A stretch of 8,760 nt of DNA from Methanosarcina sp. (lineage in GTDB: Archaea > Halobacteriota > Methanosarcinia > Methanosarcinales > Methanosarcinaceae): contig DUIO01000194.1 in the NCBI GenBank assembly GCA_013330315.1, forward strand, positions 500-9,259. Direction: 5' to 3'. Shown piece by piece: positions 1 through 6,730 of this stretch. A program made the translations under genes and the position numbers. The notes under the pieces were generated by a model. That model was given only the letters and a program-made list of their open reading frames with translations. It made no database searches and had not been told where the DNA came from. Each line of letters starts with the position of its first letter. The stretch's first letter is position 1.

Positions 1-696
1 CCCGCCTGCAGCCACATAACTTGCAGAAGGAGTCATACTTACTATATTGATCAGGCTTCCTGTCTTTCTTCCCCATATCGTTTTTCCTTCCCTGTCAAGG
101 AGATAAACATAATTATTAGCACTGCCAGCTGCTACATAGGCCCCGTCTCTTGAAATAGCAACGCTGCGTACGGCATTCCCAGAATCAAAGCTCCATAACA
201 GTTTACCTTCCCGGTCCAGGAAATAAACTTTGCCATCTTCACTGCCTGCTGCAACGTATAACCCGTTAGAGGAAACCGCTACACTGTTAATATTACCCCC
301 TGTCCTATGACTCCAAAGCAGCGCTCCCTCTCGATTAAATAAATATATTTTTTTATCGTCGCTTCCTGCTGCGATATGTGCTCCATCTGAAGAAATAGAT
401 AATGTATATATTATATCTCCTGTTGTATAATTCCAGAGTTGTGTCCCACCGGAGTCAAAAAGATAAACATTGTGATCAAACCCTCCGGCTACAAGGTAGT
501 CTCCGGTTGAAGATAATGATACGGTATTAACTATGCATCCGGTTTCACACCTGCATAACAGGTCAAAAGCCCTGAGCTCTGAAAGGTTTATATCCCCGCT
601 ATCAAGAGTAAGAGAGCCTGCAGCTTCCGCTCCCGAAATAAAGCAGAAACAGAGCCCCAATGCCAGAAATAACCTTATTCCCGATAAATGGTTCAT
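1..696 (-). CDS. Secreted beta-propeller (WD40/PQQ-like repeat) protein, C-terminus cut by window edge
   Basis: The frame is open from ATG at 696 to the left edge, giving 232 residues without a stop. Residues 1-26 form a secretion signal: a short basic start, a hydrophobic stretch (LFLALGLCFCFISG) and an AEA|AG-like cleavage site. From about residue 48 the protein is a chain of blades with the pattern V-x-S-V-A-I-S-x-D-G-x-Y-V-A-A-G-S, then VYLFDREGKLLW. The blade tryptophans fall at residues 88, 128, 168 and 208, an exact 40-residue period, so four blades are at least partly visible. This is typical of WD40/PQQ-like propellers that work as binding scaffolds; no catalytic residues are seen and the ligand is unknown. 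ATG 696 is the only usable start: the frame is closed by TGA at 724-726 and no other ATG, GTG or TTG precedes the signal peptide. No good ribosome binding site sits near it; a GAGGA-like stretch is about 27 bases upstream. It is divergent from the transporter gene. Confidence 0.85.
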   Translation of the reverse strand, partial: MNHLSGIRLFLALGLCFCFISGAEAAGSLTLDSGDINLSELRAFDLLCRCETGCIVNTVSLSSTGDYLVAGGFDHNVYLFDSGGTQLWNYTTGDIIYTLSISSDGAHIAAGSDDKKIYLFNREGALLWSHRTGGNINSVAVSSNGLYVAAGSEDGKVYFLDREGKLLWSFDSGNAVRSVAISRDGAYVAAGSANNYVYLLDREGKTIWGRKTGSLINIVSMTPSASYVAAGG

Positions 697-1161
697 ATAA
701 TTTATAATGAAGTACTTTATTCCTCATGAATTTTTTGTTACAGTATCCGGACGAAATATCCTGGAAATTAATCTGATCCTTAGAGACTCCGGGACAAGCG
801 GTTATAATTAAATTACACACGTTTAAACAGTATTCTTTATAATAAAGAGTATAAAAGTAAATTATTAACCTGTAATAACATAATATGCTTCGCGATGTGA
901 TTATTTATCCGTATGGTTGGAATATCTGAAAAAACAGGAAATTCTAAATAAATTCCCCCTTTCTCTACATATTAAATTATTTCTTTCAGAGTTTATGGAT
1001 AGGACCCCTGAAATCCAATGTCCTGTGAATTTATAGTCATTACAGTATTCGGAAGTTCATTGAATGAAACTCTTCCTTATCGGTTTGCAAATATCTTTCT
1101 GAATTGACCTTTTTTTATCCGGGTCTTTCAGGATTTAAGGAGTAAAATAGCCTGTCAATAA
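697..1161. promoter_or_regulatory. Divergent intergenic region, possible promoters and leader hairpins
   Basis: This gap separates the minus-strand propeller gene from the plus-strand transporter gene and must hold both promoters. AT-rich archaeal TATA-like candidates are TATAAAAG at 850-857 (plus) and the palindromic CTTTATAATAAAG at 835-847, which reads as a TATA box on either strand. Nearer the transporter, ATATTAAATTAT at 969-980 is another candidate. Two weak inverted repeats lie in the presumed transporter leader: AGGAC/GTCCT at 1001-1005 and 1020-1024, and an interrupted stem GGAAG-TTCAT / ATGAA-act-CTTCC at 1051-1076. A seven-T run is at 1110-1116. AAGGAG at 1137-1142 is too far from the transporter start to act as a normal ribosome binding site. 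No convincing gene was found here, only ORFs of about 12-14 codons. All promoter assignments are by eye. Confidence 0.35.
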
Positions 1162-1170
1162 GTGATTTTT

Positions 1171-2637
1171 ATGCCAAGAGAAGTTTGGAACACCAGAGCT
1201 GGATTTATTCTTGCTGCAATAGGGTCTGCAGTCGGCCTTGGAAACATATGGAGGTTCAGCTACATAGTGTATGAAAACGGAGGCGGAGCTTTCCTTATTC
1301 CATACCTGATAGCTCTTTTGACTTCAGGAATCCCTCTTCTAATCCTCGAATTAGGAATCGGAAACAGGTTTACGGGTTCAGCTCCAATTGCACTCAAAAG
1401 GGCAAAAAAGAGTTTCGAATGGATAGGCTGGTGGGGCGTAATTGCCAGCTTTATTATCACCACATATTACTCTGTAATAGTAGGCTGGAGTCTTGTATAT
1501 CTGTTAAAAGCGTTTACCCTCGGTTGGGGTACGGATACCGGATCTTTTTTTGATAACGAACTGTTACATGTCTCGGAGTCTCCCTGGAACCTGGGGAGTT
1601 TCTCCTATCCGGTTCTTATAGGGCTACTGATAACATGGTTGATTATCTGGGTAATAGAAAAGAGAGGTGTGCAGGCAGGAATTGAAAAATCAAGTAAAAT
1701 CTTCATCCCTCTTCTCTGGGTTCTCCTGATCGTGCTTGTGCTGAGAGCAATAACCCTGGAAGGCTCAATTAATGGAATAGAATGGTATCTGAAGCCGGAT
1801 TTCAGCAAGCTCACGGACGTAAAGGTCTGGCAGGCAGCTTACGGGCAGGCATTTTACAGTCTTGGTCTCGGAATGGCAATAATGATTGCTTATTCGAGTT
1901 ATCTGCCGAAAAAGAGCGATCTCACAAGCAATGCTTTCATTGTCAGCCTTGCAGACGGAGCTTTCAGTTTCACTATGGGTTTTGCGGTTTTCGGGACTCT
2001 CGGATATATGGCTTATGCCAAAGGTGTCGGAATTGAAGAGGTAATTGCGCAGAGCATAGGTCTTACCTTTGTAGTGCTGCCGGAAGCTCTTAACATGCTT
2101 CCCGGATTAAAAGTACTTACTGCAGTCGCTTTTTTTATGAGTATGGTTCTTGCTGCACTTACTTCTCTCATCTCTCTTGTCGAAGCCTTTGCATCAGCAG
2201 TAATGGACAAGTTCGAAATGAAAAGAAGTAGAGCCGTAGATATTACCATAGGTCTGGAATTGCTTTTCAGCCTTGTCTATGCGACCAGAGCAGGGATTTA
2301 CTGGCTTGATATCATAGATCACTTTATCAATACTTACGGAGTGATTCTGGTCGGCATCCTTGAAGCGATAGCAATCGGCTGGATTTATGGTGCAGATAGG
2401 ATAAGAGAATGGGTTAATACTTACTCGGGTATCAGGGCAGGAGCCTGGTGGGATGTCTGTATAAAAATAATTACCCCTGCTGTCCTGTTATACATTATCT
2501 ACAAAGAAACCCTGTCAAACCTTTCTGTTCCTTACGAAGGTTATGACTCTGCAGCCTTACTGGTCGGAGCAGGAGTAATCGTCCTGGGAATTACGATATC
2601 TTTCTTCATGCCCCTTATTCGAAAGGAGGCAGAGTAA
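1171..2637 (+). CDS. Sodium-dependent transporter, NSS (SLC6/LeuT) family
   Basis: This is a complete 488-residue membrane protein with 12 predicted helices, likely a Na+-coupled amino-acid importer. TM1 (about residues 10-31) carries the NSS signature GSAVGLGN (18-25) followed by WRF and ENGGGAF. By eye-alignment with LeuT, the Na2 ligands are present as G18, V21, A328, T331 and S332. The Na1 ligands are A20, N25, S230 (for T254) and D262 (for N286). TM3 has the substrate-site tyrosine pair Y99-Y100, and TM6 has the unwound SLGLGM segment at 230-235. TM12 (about 460-482) is present, unlike the 11-helix bacterial members. I chose ATG 1171 because the product then begins MPREVWNTRAGF, as family members do, and GTGAT at 1162-1166 fits the extended anti-Shine-Dalgarno. 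GTG 1162 would add three residues and follows a TAA directly. A MetS-type small subunit follows with a one-base gap, the arrangement known from Corynebacterium MetP/MetS methionine/alanine uptake. The substrate here cannot be read from sequence. Confidence 0.95.
   Translation: MPREVWNTRAGFILAAIGSAVGLGNIWRFSYIVYENGGGAFLIPYLIALLTSGIPLLILELGIGNRFTGSAPIALKRAKKSFEWIGWWGVIASFIITTYYSVIVGWSLVYLLKAFTLGWGTDTGSFFDNELLHVSESPWNLGSFSYPVLIGLLITWLIIWVIEKRGVQAGIEKSSKIFIPLLWVLLIVLVLRAITLEGSINGIEWYLKPDFSKLTDVKVWQAAYGQAFYSLGLGMAIMIAYSSYLPKKSDLTSNAFIVSLADGAFSFTMGFAVFGTLGYMAYAKGVGIEEVIAQSIGLTFVVLPEALNMLPGLKVLTAVAFFMSMVLAALTSLISLVEAFASAVMDKFEMKRSRAVDITIGLELLFSLVYATRAGIYWLDIIDHFINTYGVILVGILEAIAIGWIYGADRIREWVNTYSGIRAGAWWDVCIKIITPAVLLYIIYKETLSNLSVPYEGYDSAALLVGAGVIVLGITISFFMPLIRKEAE
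2622..2629 (+). promoter_or_regulatory. Ribosome binding site of the MetS-type small subunit
   Basis: AAAGGAGG lies inside the last codons of the transporter gene, nine bases before ATG 2639 and twelve before ATG 2642. It is the best Shine-Dalgarno match in the window. With only one base between the transporter's TAA and the next ATG, it indicates translational coupling and shows that the short reading frame behind it is, or was, a real gene. Confidence 0.8.
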
Positions 2638-2638
2638 A

Positions 2639-2763
2639 ATGATGCTTTCAACAGAAAGCATTGAAATGGCAGTTACGGATTATTAATCCTTTACTCAGGG
2701 CTGGCTCTCTTCCTGAGTATAGCCCTGAAAAAAAAGGATGGTCTAAGAAAAGTGGAGAAATAG
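2639..2763 (+). pseudogene. MetS-type NSS transporter small subunit, broken by a one-base frameshift
   Basis: The frame from ATG 2639 (or ATG 2642) reads MMLSTESIEMAVTDY and stops at TAA 2684-2686. One base out of phase, from GGA 2677, the sequence continues GLLILYSGLALF then LSIALKKKDGLRKVEK to TAG 2761-2763. Joined at T13/G14 this gives about 41 residues: a short start, one membrane helix (about 10-30) and a lysine-rich tail. That is the form of MetS-family small subunits, whose known pattern S-T-x-x-I-x-M-x-x-x-G-L-x-x-L-x-x-G-L-A-L is matched across the join. MetS partners NSS carriers such as MetP and is needed for transport in Corynebacterium. The second half has no start of its own, since its frame is closed by TGA 2662-2664. 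The simplest reading is loss of one base after GTTAC at 2672-2676. A sequencing error or a -1 programmed shift is possible, but no classical slippery heptamer is seen at the join. An A8 run is at 2728-2735. Confidence 0.75.
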
Positions 2764-2776
2764 TTAAGAACAGATG

Positions 2777-2804
2777 AACCTGAATCCATTTTTAGATTCA
2801 GGTT
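2777..2804. terminator. Perfect 10-bp hairpin between convergent genes, candidate terminator
   Basis: AACCTGAATC (2777-2786) and GATTCAGGTT (2795-2804) are perfect reverse complements around the eight-base loop CATTTTTA. The hairpin lies 13 bases after the small-subunit stop and 38 bases beyond the stop of the convergent beta-helix gene, so it could end transcripts from both sides. There is no U-rich tail on either strand directly after the stem, and archaeal termination depends mainly on U-tracts. It may therefore act in 3'-end processing or stability rather than termination. Confidence 0.5.
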
Positions 2805-2842
2805 ATAAGATGTACCCTCCAGCCTGTCTGGCGGCTCTTTCT

Positions 2843-5800
2843 TTACATCCCCGTGTGGGACAGGGCAAGCGGCAGATAGTCAAATTCACTCTCATTAACC
2901 TCATAAGGGTAATCACAGATCCCATCATTATCCAGATCCGTGCAGTTCTGGCTGAAGCCTGTGCCTTCTGGCTTTGCCCAGAAGTTACCACCAGAATAAG
3001 GTTCGCCTACGATGTTCGTTCCGGATGTTTTTGTGATATTCCAGCTTGTATCCTTATTACCATAGGCGAGATCCAGATTCAAGGTGTTGTTAAAGAGATT
3101 ATTATAGAAAGTATTGTTACTGCCTGAATACATGTAAAGCCCAAAATCCCTGCTTGATTCTATCAAATTATCCCTGAATAAACTATTATTTGAATAAGAA
3201 AGCAGAATTCCCATTGAATTGAGATTTATGATATTATTCCATACAGTATTGTTTTCAGAGAAAGATGCATAAATCCCATAATCATTTCCAGAAATAAGGT
3301 TGTCTTTAATCAGGTTTGAACCTGCTGAATCGTGCTTGTCGGAATAAATATAGGAATAAATATAGATTCCCTGATATTTGTTCAGAGATATAGTATTATT
3401 TAAAAGGGAATTATTGCCGGATTGATTCAAAACGGCACCTTCAATGTTGTTCAGAACCGTGTTATTAATTATGGAATTACTTTCCGAATCTTCAAGATAT
3501 AGACCCCGCTCATTTTTTTCCATAGTGTTATTTATAACGTTATTGGAGTCGGAAGAAACCATATATACGGCACAAAGATGTTTAGAAATTATATTGCTAT
3601 CGATTGTATTTTCAGAAGTATTGTATAGGTATATCCCGGCTTTTCTCCCTCCCGTATAACCGGATTCAGGCCCGTCTATATGGAGTCCTGAAATTTTAAC
3701 GCCTTTTGAAGTCACATTAATAACGTCTTCAGTTGTATTGGAAGCCTTTATTACCGTATTTCCCGGATTTCCTGATTCTGAAACTATGCTTATATTTTCC
3801 ACGTCTACAATAATATTTTCTTTATAAGTACCGGGATAAACAACGATTGTACTCCCTGGGATTGCAGAGTCCACGGCATCCTGAATCCTGGAGAAATCTT
3901 TAACAGGAATACCGTTCTCTATAAGCAGTACAGGCTCGGGAGCTTTTGTAAGAGGGAAAGAATCAGTTATGCCCGTACTTTCAATAATATAAGCCGAATC
4001 ACTAATGCCATCTATATCCGAATCTTTAGCATTTTCCGAAAAGCCGCTTCTATCCGACTTTGCCCAGAAGTTTCCACCCAGATAAGGGCCTCCTATGAAA
4101 TTCGTTCCCCGCGTCCTGTTTATGTTCCAATGATTGATTTCACTCTTTTCCATCTTCACATCTATTATATTGTTAAAATAATTGTCATACAATCTGTTTC
4201 CATTAGAATCGGACAGCAGGACTCCACAGGCTGTGTTTTCTCTGAGGTTATTGCGAGTAATTGTATTATTCTCCGAAGTCTCCATCATGATCCCATAGAA
4301 ATTTGCCCTTATCTCGTTATCCTGAAGGATATTTGAAGTTGAACCGGACAGATAAACAGCAGACCCAAAAGAGGAATTTGTACCATATACAGTATTATTA
4401 ATGAGAATATGGTTATTTGAAGGATTAATGAGGGTATTATTGTCCGAAGAATTAATGAGAGTATTATCCGAAGAATTAATGAGAGTATTATCCGAAGAAT
4501 TAATGAGGGTATTATCCTGAGGGTTGTTATTTGAAAGATCGGGATATATTTCGGAGTCTCTGTTAATTCCTGTACTGTTTTTGATGGGGGTATTTTTTAC
4601 GAGAGTATTTTTAACGAGGATGTTATTGCTTGAGGAGAGCAGGACGATACCGAAGACATTTTCTGTTACATTATTGTTCCTGAGAGTATTTTCATTTGAA
4701 GATGAGATAAAAATTCCATTTTGATTATTTGATACAGTATTATTGCATAAACTGCATCCATAAACAGAATCGACATATATGCCAGCTATTTCTTCGGATT
4801 CCTCCCCCTTGCCTTTCAATGTAAGTCCGCAGATTGTGACATTATTTGCACTGACGCGGAAGATATTATCCTCAGGGTTAAGGGCCTGAACCATGACCTC
4901 TTCAGGGTCGATTAATCTTGAGTAAATTTTCAGGCCTTCCACAGTTACGGCCACATTTTCTACATAAGTCCCCGGATAAACAAGAATGGTTGAACCTGGA
5001 GGGGCAGCTGAAATAGCCTCCTGAATTGAGTTATAATCGTCATCTGGTTCGTCATCTCCTACGGTTATGGGCACAGATTCTGGGGGTCTTGAGAGGGGAA
5101 GGTAATCAATATTTTCAGGACCGCCAATCTCATAAGCCGAATCGCAGATGCCGTCAAGATTAAAGTCCCCTGAGGTCTGAGAGAAACCCCTGCCATCCGG
5201 GTTTGCCCAGAAATTTCCTCCTATAAACGGGCCCCCGACAATGTTAGTTCCAGTGGTAAGAGAATTATTCCAGGTATTTCCGTCGCTGATTCCGAGCTGT
5301 ATATTTATAGTATTGTTTAAATAATTATTATAGACCTGCTCATCGCCCTCATGGTCTGAAATAAAGATTCCGCAGTTTGCACTGGAAGTTATTGTGTTAT
5401 TTGATATTTGAATGCCAGGACATGCATCTCCTAAATTAACCCCGATGCTGCAGTTTGTGATTTTATTATTATAGATTCCAGTCCCGCCTGAAAATGAAAG
5501 GTCTACCCCGTGAAAGCAGTCAGTAATCGTATTGTCCCTAATTTCTATGCTCCTATCATATGAATCGACTCCACTGGAGCAATTAATAATCGTGTTATAG
5601 GATACAACATCGCCTGCTCCGCAACAGGCAAAACTTATCCCTGTACCATTTAAAATTTTATTTTCTGTTATTAAATTATTCGATGCCCATGGTCCGAGTA
5701 AAATGTAACCCTTTTCAATGATATTTCCTGTCAGGTTATTTGTCACGCTTCCTTCGCTCGCAGCAATCCCATCGTTGAAAAACAGGTTTTTTGAAACGGT

Positions 5801-6391
5801 ATTGTCACTGGCATTATCAAAGCGTACTCCTCTATGGTTTTCAAACAGCATGTTTTCGGTAATAACGCAATTACTGGCGTTTTCAAGTGAGATCCCGCAC
5901 GGAGGCCGGTAGTGTTCGGATCCCCTGGTCTTAAAAATCTCCTCTGCTATAGAAGTAGGAATGTTTTCGGTAGTTAATCCCCTATTTATACTCTCAGCTT
6001 CAGTAAAGTTTCTGGCAATAAAGCCTCTGGGATAGTTGGGAGTTTCTCCAGCTCCTGTAATACTAAAACCAGTAATTGTCACATTATCGGCTTTTACAAG
6101 AAAAATGCTTTCGTTTTTATCAAGAGGTTTTACAATCGCATCATGCTTCCCTGATTCCGACCTGATAGTCAGCCTGGTTACATTTACAATTATATTTTCT
6201 TTATAAGTTCCAGATCTTACAATGACCGTGTCTTCCGGAGAAGAGCTATTTACTGCTTCCTGAATTGATTTAAAACCCATTCCAGAACTCTCATCTACAA
6301 CAATCTCCTTTGCTAATGCAGGACTGTAAATTGCGCTTTCTATGAGAAAAAAAGTAACTGCCAAAAAAATTAGTACTCTATTTGCCCCCAT
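2843..6391 (-). CDS. Large secreted NosD-like parallel beta-helix protein with three tandem modules
   Basis: The 1182-residue product starts with a signal peptide (hydrophobic 6-24, cleavage probably after ALA at 27). Three homologous modules follow: about 29-436, 440-819 and 822-1178. Each opens with S-I-Q-x-A-V then GTYxENI (PGTYxEN in modules 2 and 3; at 61, 474 and 854). It continues with Asn-rich coils of about 21-24 residues of the type NTIxxNxxGIxxxxSSxN and ends in GGNFWAxPxGxGFS, an Asp-rich loop and YLPL or FPL. The Asp loops (D409-N411-D413-G-I-C-D417, D790-D792-D794, D1152-D1154-D1156) resemble calcium-binding loops. The coils match NosD/CASH right-handed parallel beta-helices; Pfam calls NosD periplasmic copper-binding, but nothing here shows copper binding. 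Many N-x-S/T sequons suggest heavy glycosylation. No membrane or sorting anchor is seen at the C-terminus. AAGGGG (6400-6405) lies eight bases before ATG 6391. A surface or extracellular scaffold or adhesin role is inference. Confidence 0.93.
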   Translation of the reverse strand: MGANRVLIFLAVTFFLIESAIYSPALAKEIVVDESSGMGFKSIQEAVNSSSPEDTVIVRSGTYKENIIVNVTRLTIRSESGKHDAIVKPLDKNESIFLVKADNVTITGFSITGAGETPNYPRGFIARNFTEAESINRGLTTENIPTSIAEEIFKTRGSEHYRPPCGISLENASNCVITENMLFENHRGVRFDNASDNTVSKNLFFNDGIAASEGSVTNNLTGNIIEKGYILLGPWASNNLITENKILNGTGISFACCGAGDVVSYNTIINCSSGVDSYDRSIEIRDNTITDCFHGVDLSFSGGTGIYNNKITNCSIGVNLGDACPGIQISNNTITSSANCGIFISDHEGDEQVYNNYLNNTINIQLGISDGNTWNNSLTTGTNIVGGPFIGGNFWANPDGRGFSQTSGDFNLDGICDSAYEIGGPENIDYLPLSRPPESVPITVGDDEPDDDYNSIQEAISAAPPGSTILVYPGTYVENVAVTVEGLKIYSRLIDPEEVMVQALNPEDNIFRVSANNVTICGLTLKGKGEESEEIAGIYVDSVYGCSLCNNTVSNNQNGIFISSSNENTLRNNNVTENVFGIVLLSSSNNILVKNTLVKNTPIKNSTGINRDSEIYPDLSNNNPQDNTLINSSDNTLINSSDNTLINSSDNNTLINPSNNHILINNTVYGTNSSFGSAVYLSGSTSNILQDNEIRANFYGIMMETSENNTITRNNLRENTACGVLLSDSNGNRLYDNYFNNIIDVKMEKSEINHWNINRTRGTNFIGGPYLGGNFWAKSDRSGFSENAKDSDIDGISDSAYIIESTGITDSFPLTKAPEPVLLIENGIPVKDFSRIQDAVDSAIPGSTIVVYPGTYKENIIVDVENISIVSESGNPGNTVIKASNTTEDVINVTSKGVKISGLHIDGPESGYTGGRKAGIYLYNTSENTIDSNIISKHLCAVYMVSSDSNNVINNTMEKNERGLYLEDSESNSIINNTVLNNIEGAVLNQSGNNSLLNNTISLNKYQGIYIYSYIYSDKHDSAGSNLIKDNLISGNDYGIYASFSENNTVWNNIINLNSMGILLSYSNNSLFRDNLIESSRDFGLYMYSGSNNTFYNNLFNNTLNLDLAYGNKDTSWNITKTSGTNIVGEPYSGGNFWAKPEGTGFSQNCTDLDNDGICDYPYEVNESEFDYLPLALSHTGM
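4419..4517 (-). repeat. In-frame 24-bp tandem repeat (about four copies) inside the beta-helix gene
   Basis: Three almost identical 24-bp units lie head to tail at 4446-4469, 4470-4493 and 4494-4517, differing only at an A/G site. A diverged 27-bp copy precedes them at 4419-4445. Each unit encodes the octapeptide D-N-T-L-I-N-S-S; the long copy encodes D-N-N-T-L-I-N-P-S (residues about 626-658). The unit is a whole number of codons, so gain or loss of copies keeps the frame. Eight residues is far less than one beta-helix coil of about 21-24, but three units together make exactly 24, about one coil. The identity of the copies points to recent slippage or duplication. Confidence 0.93.
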
Positions 6392-6399
6392 TCCTTATT

Positions 6400-6405
6400 C
6401 CCCTT
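6400..6405 (-). promoter_or_regulatory. Ribosome binding site of the beta-helix gene
   Basis: On the minus strand AAGGGG lies eight bases before ATG 6391. A second AAGG is directly against the ATG and too close to be used. This supports 6391 as the start, in agreement with the signal peptide that begins there. Confidence 0.6.
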
Positions 6406-6551
6406 AAACCTGAAAAAACTCCGAAATAGTAAAATTTCAAAGTAATGGCTTTAAGATAATAATATCAGCTAGATGCATGGTTTTGCTCAAAGCAGGCTGA
6501 CTAACGTTTTTACTCGTGCAAAAATTCAGGTAGAAGGGCAGTTATTAAAAA

Positions 6552-6610
6552 CAGCAAACGGATATATGATTCTATGATCCTACCGGACATTACTCATTTA
6601 TCCGTTTCTG
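6552..6610. repeat. Imperfect inverted repeat, possible hairpin
   Basis: CAGCAAACGGATATATGA (6552-6569) is the reverse complement of TCATTTATCCGTTTCTG (6594-6610) except for one mismatch and one single-base bulge. The arms are 18 and 17 bases with a 24-base spacer. It lies about 120-180 bases past the stop of the PKD gene and 160-220 bases before the beta-helix start. It could form an RNA hairpin at the PKD transcript's 3' end, serve as a regulator-binding site, or be the remnant of a small mobile repeat. The sequence does not decide between these. Confidence 0.5.
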
Positions 6611-6730
6611 ATTTCAAATGCAATAAATGATCCGTTTTTAAGGCTTGACTAATAACTCCCCCACCACTTTTCAGCCTGCCATTTTTTTTACCATTTTTTT
6701 ACCATTTTTCAGTCAATATAAGTCAGGAAA

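Larger units (their letters stand above)
6392..6730. other. Intergenic region between two surface-protein genes
   Basis: These 339 bases lie after the stop of the propeller/PKD gene and before the beta-helix gene, both on the minus strand. They should hold the 3' end of one and the promoter of the other. Seen here are the inverted repeat at 6552-6610, a third related copy GATCCGTTTTTA at 6629-6640, and a short run of three CCATTTTT-type units at 6679-6710. These units are T-rich on the plus strand, hence A-rich in the minus-strand transcript and not a U-tract terminator for it. A TATA-like CATATATC (6561-6568, minus) and AT-rich sequence around 6440-6465 are weak promoter candidates for the beta-helix gene. 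The ORF starting at 6645 on the plus strand is mostly antisense to the PKD gene and not credible. No gene is seen. Confidence 0.45.

Noticed and set aside
602..820. Minus-strand ORF of 72 codons at the start of the propeller gene
   Set aside because: It overlaps in another frame the signal peptide and first residues of the propeller protein, which has clear repeats and secretion signal.
889..952. Mini-ORFs of about 12-14 codons upstream of the transporter
   Set aside because: They have no ribosome binding site and no recognisable sequence, and such ORFs are expected by chance.
2677..2763. Second half of the small subunit as an independent gene
   Set aside because: Its frame has no ATG, GTG or TTG between the TGA at 2662-2664 and the membrane helix, and no ribosome binding site of its own.
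2774..3127. Plus-strand ORF of 117 codons overlapping the 3' end of the beta-helix gene
   Set aside because: It is antisense to a strongly supported coding frame, starts inside the hairpin, has no ribosome binding site and resembles no family I know.
3100..5900. CRISPR-like array suggested by many short repeated motifs
   Set aside because: The repeats are irregular, in frame and explained by Asn-rich beta-helix coils; there are no constant repeats with unique spacers.
2843..6391. Copper-binding function from the NosD name
   Set aside because: The family name comes from nitrous-oxide reductase maturation; no other nos genes are here and no copper motif is visible. Only the fold is supported.
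6679..6710. T-rich tract as a terminator of the PKD gene
   Set aside because: The T-run is on the plus strand, so the minus-strand transcript carries A-runs, the wrong polarity for U-tract termination.
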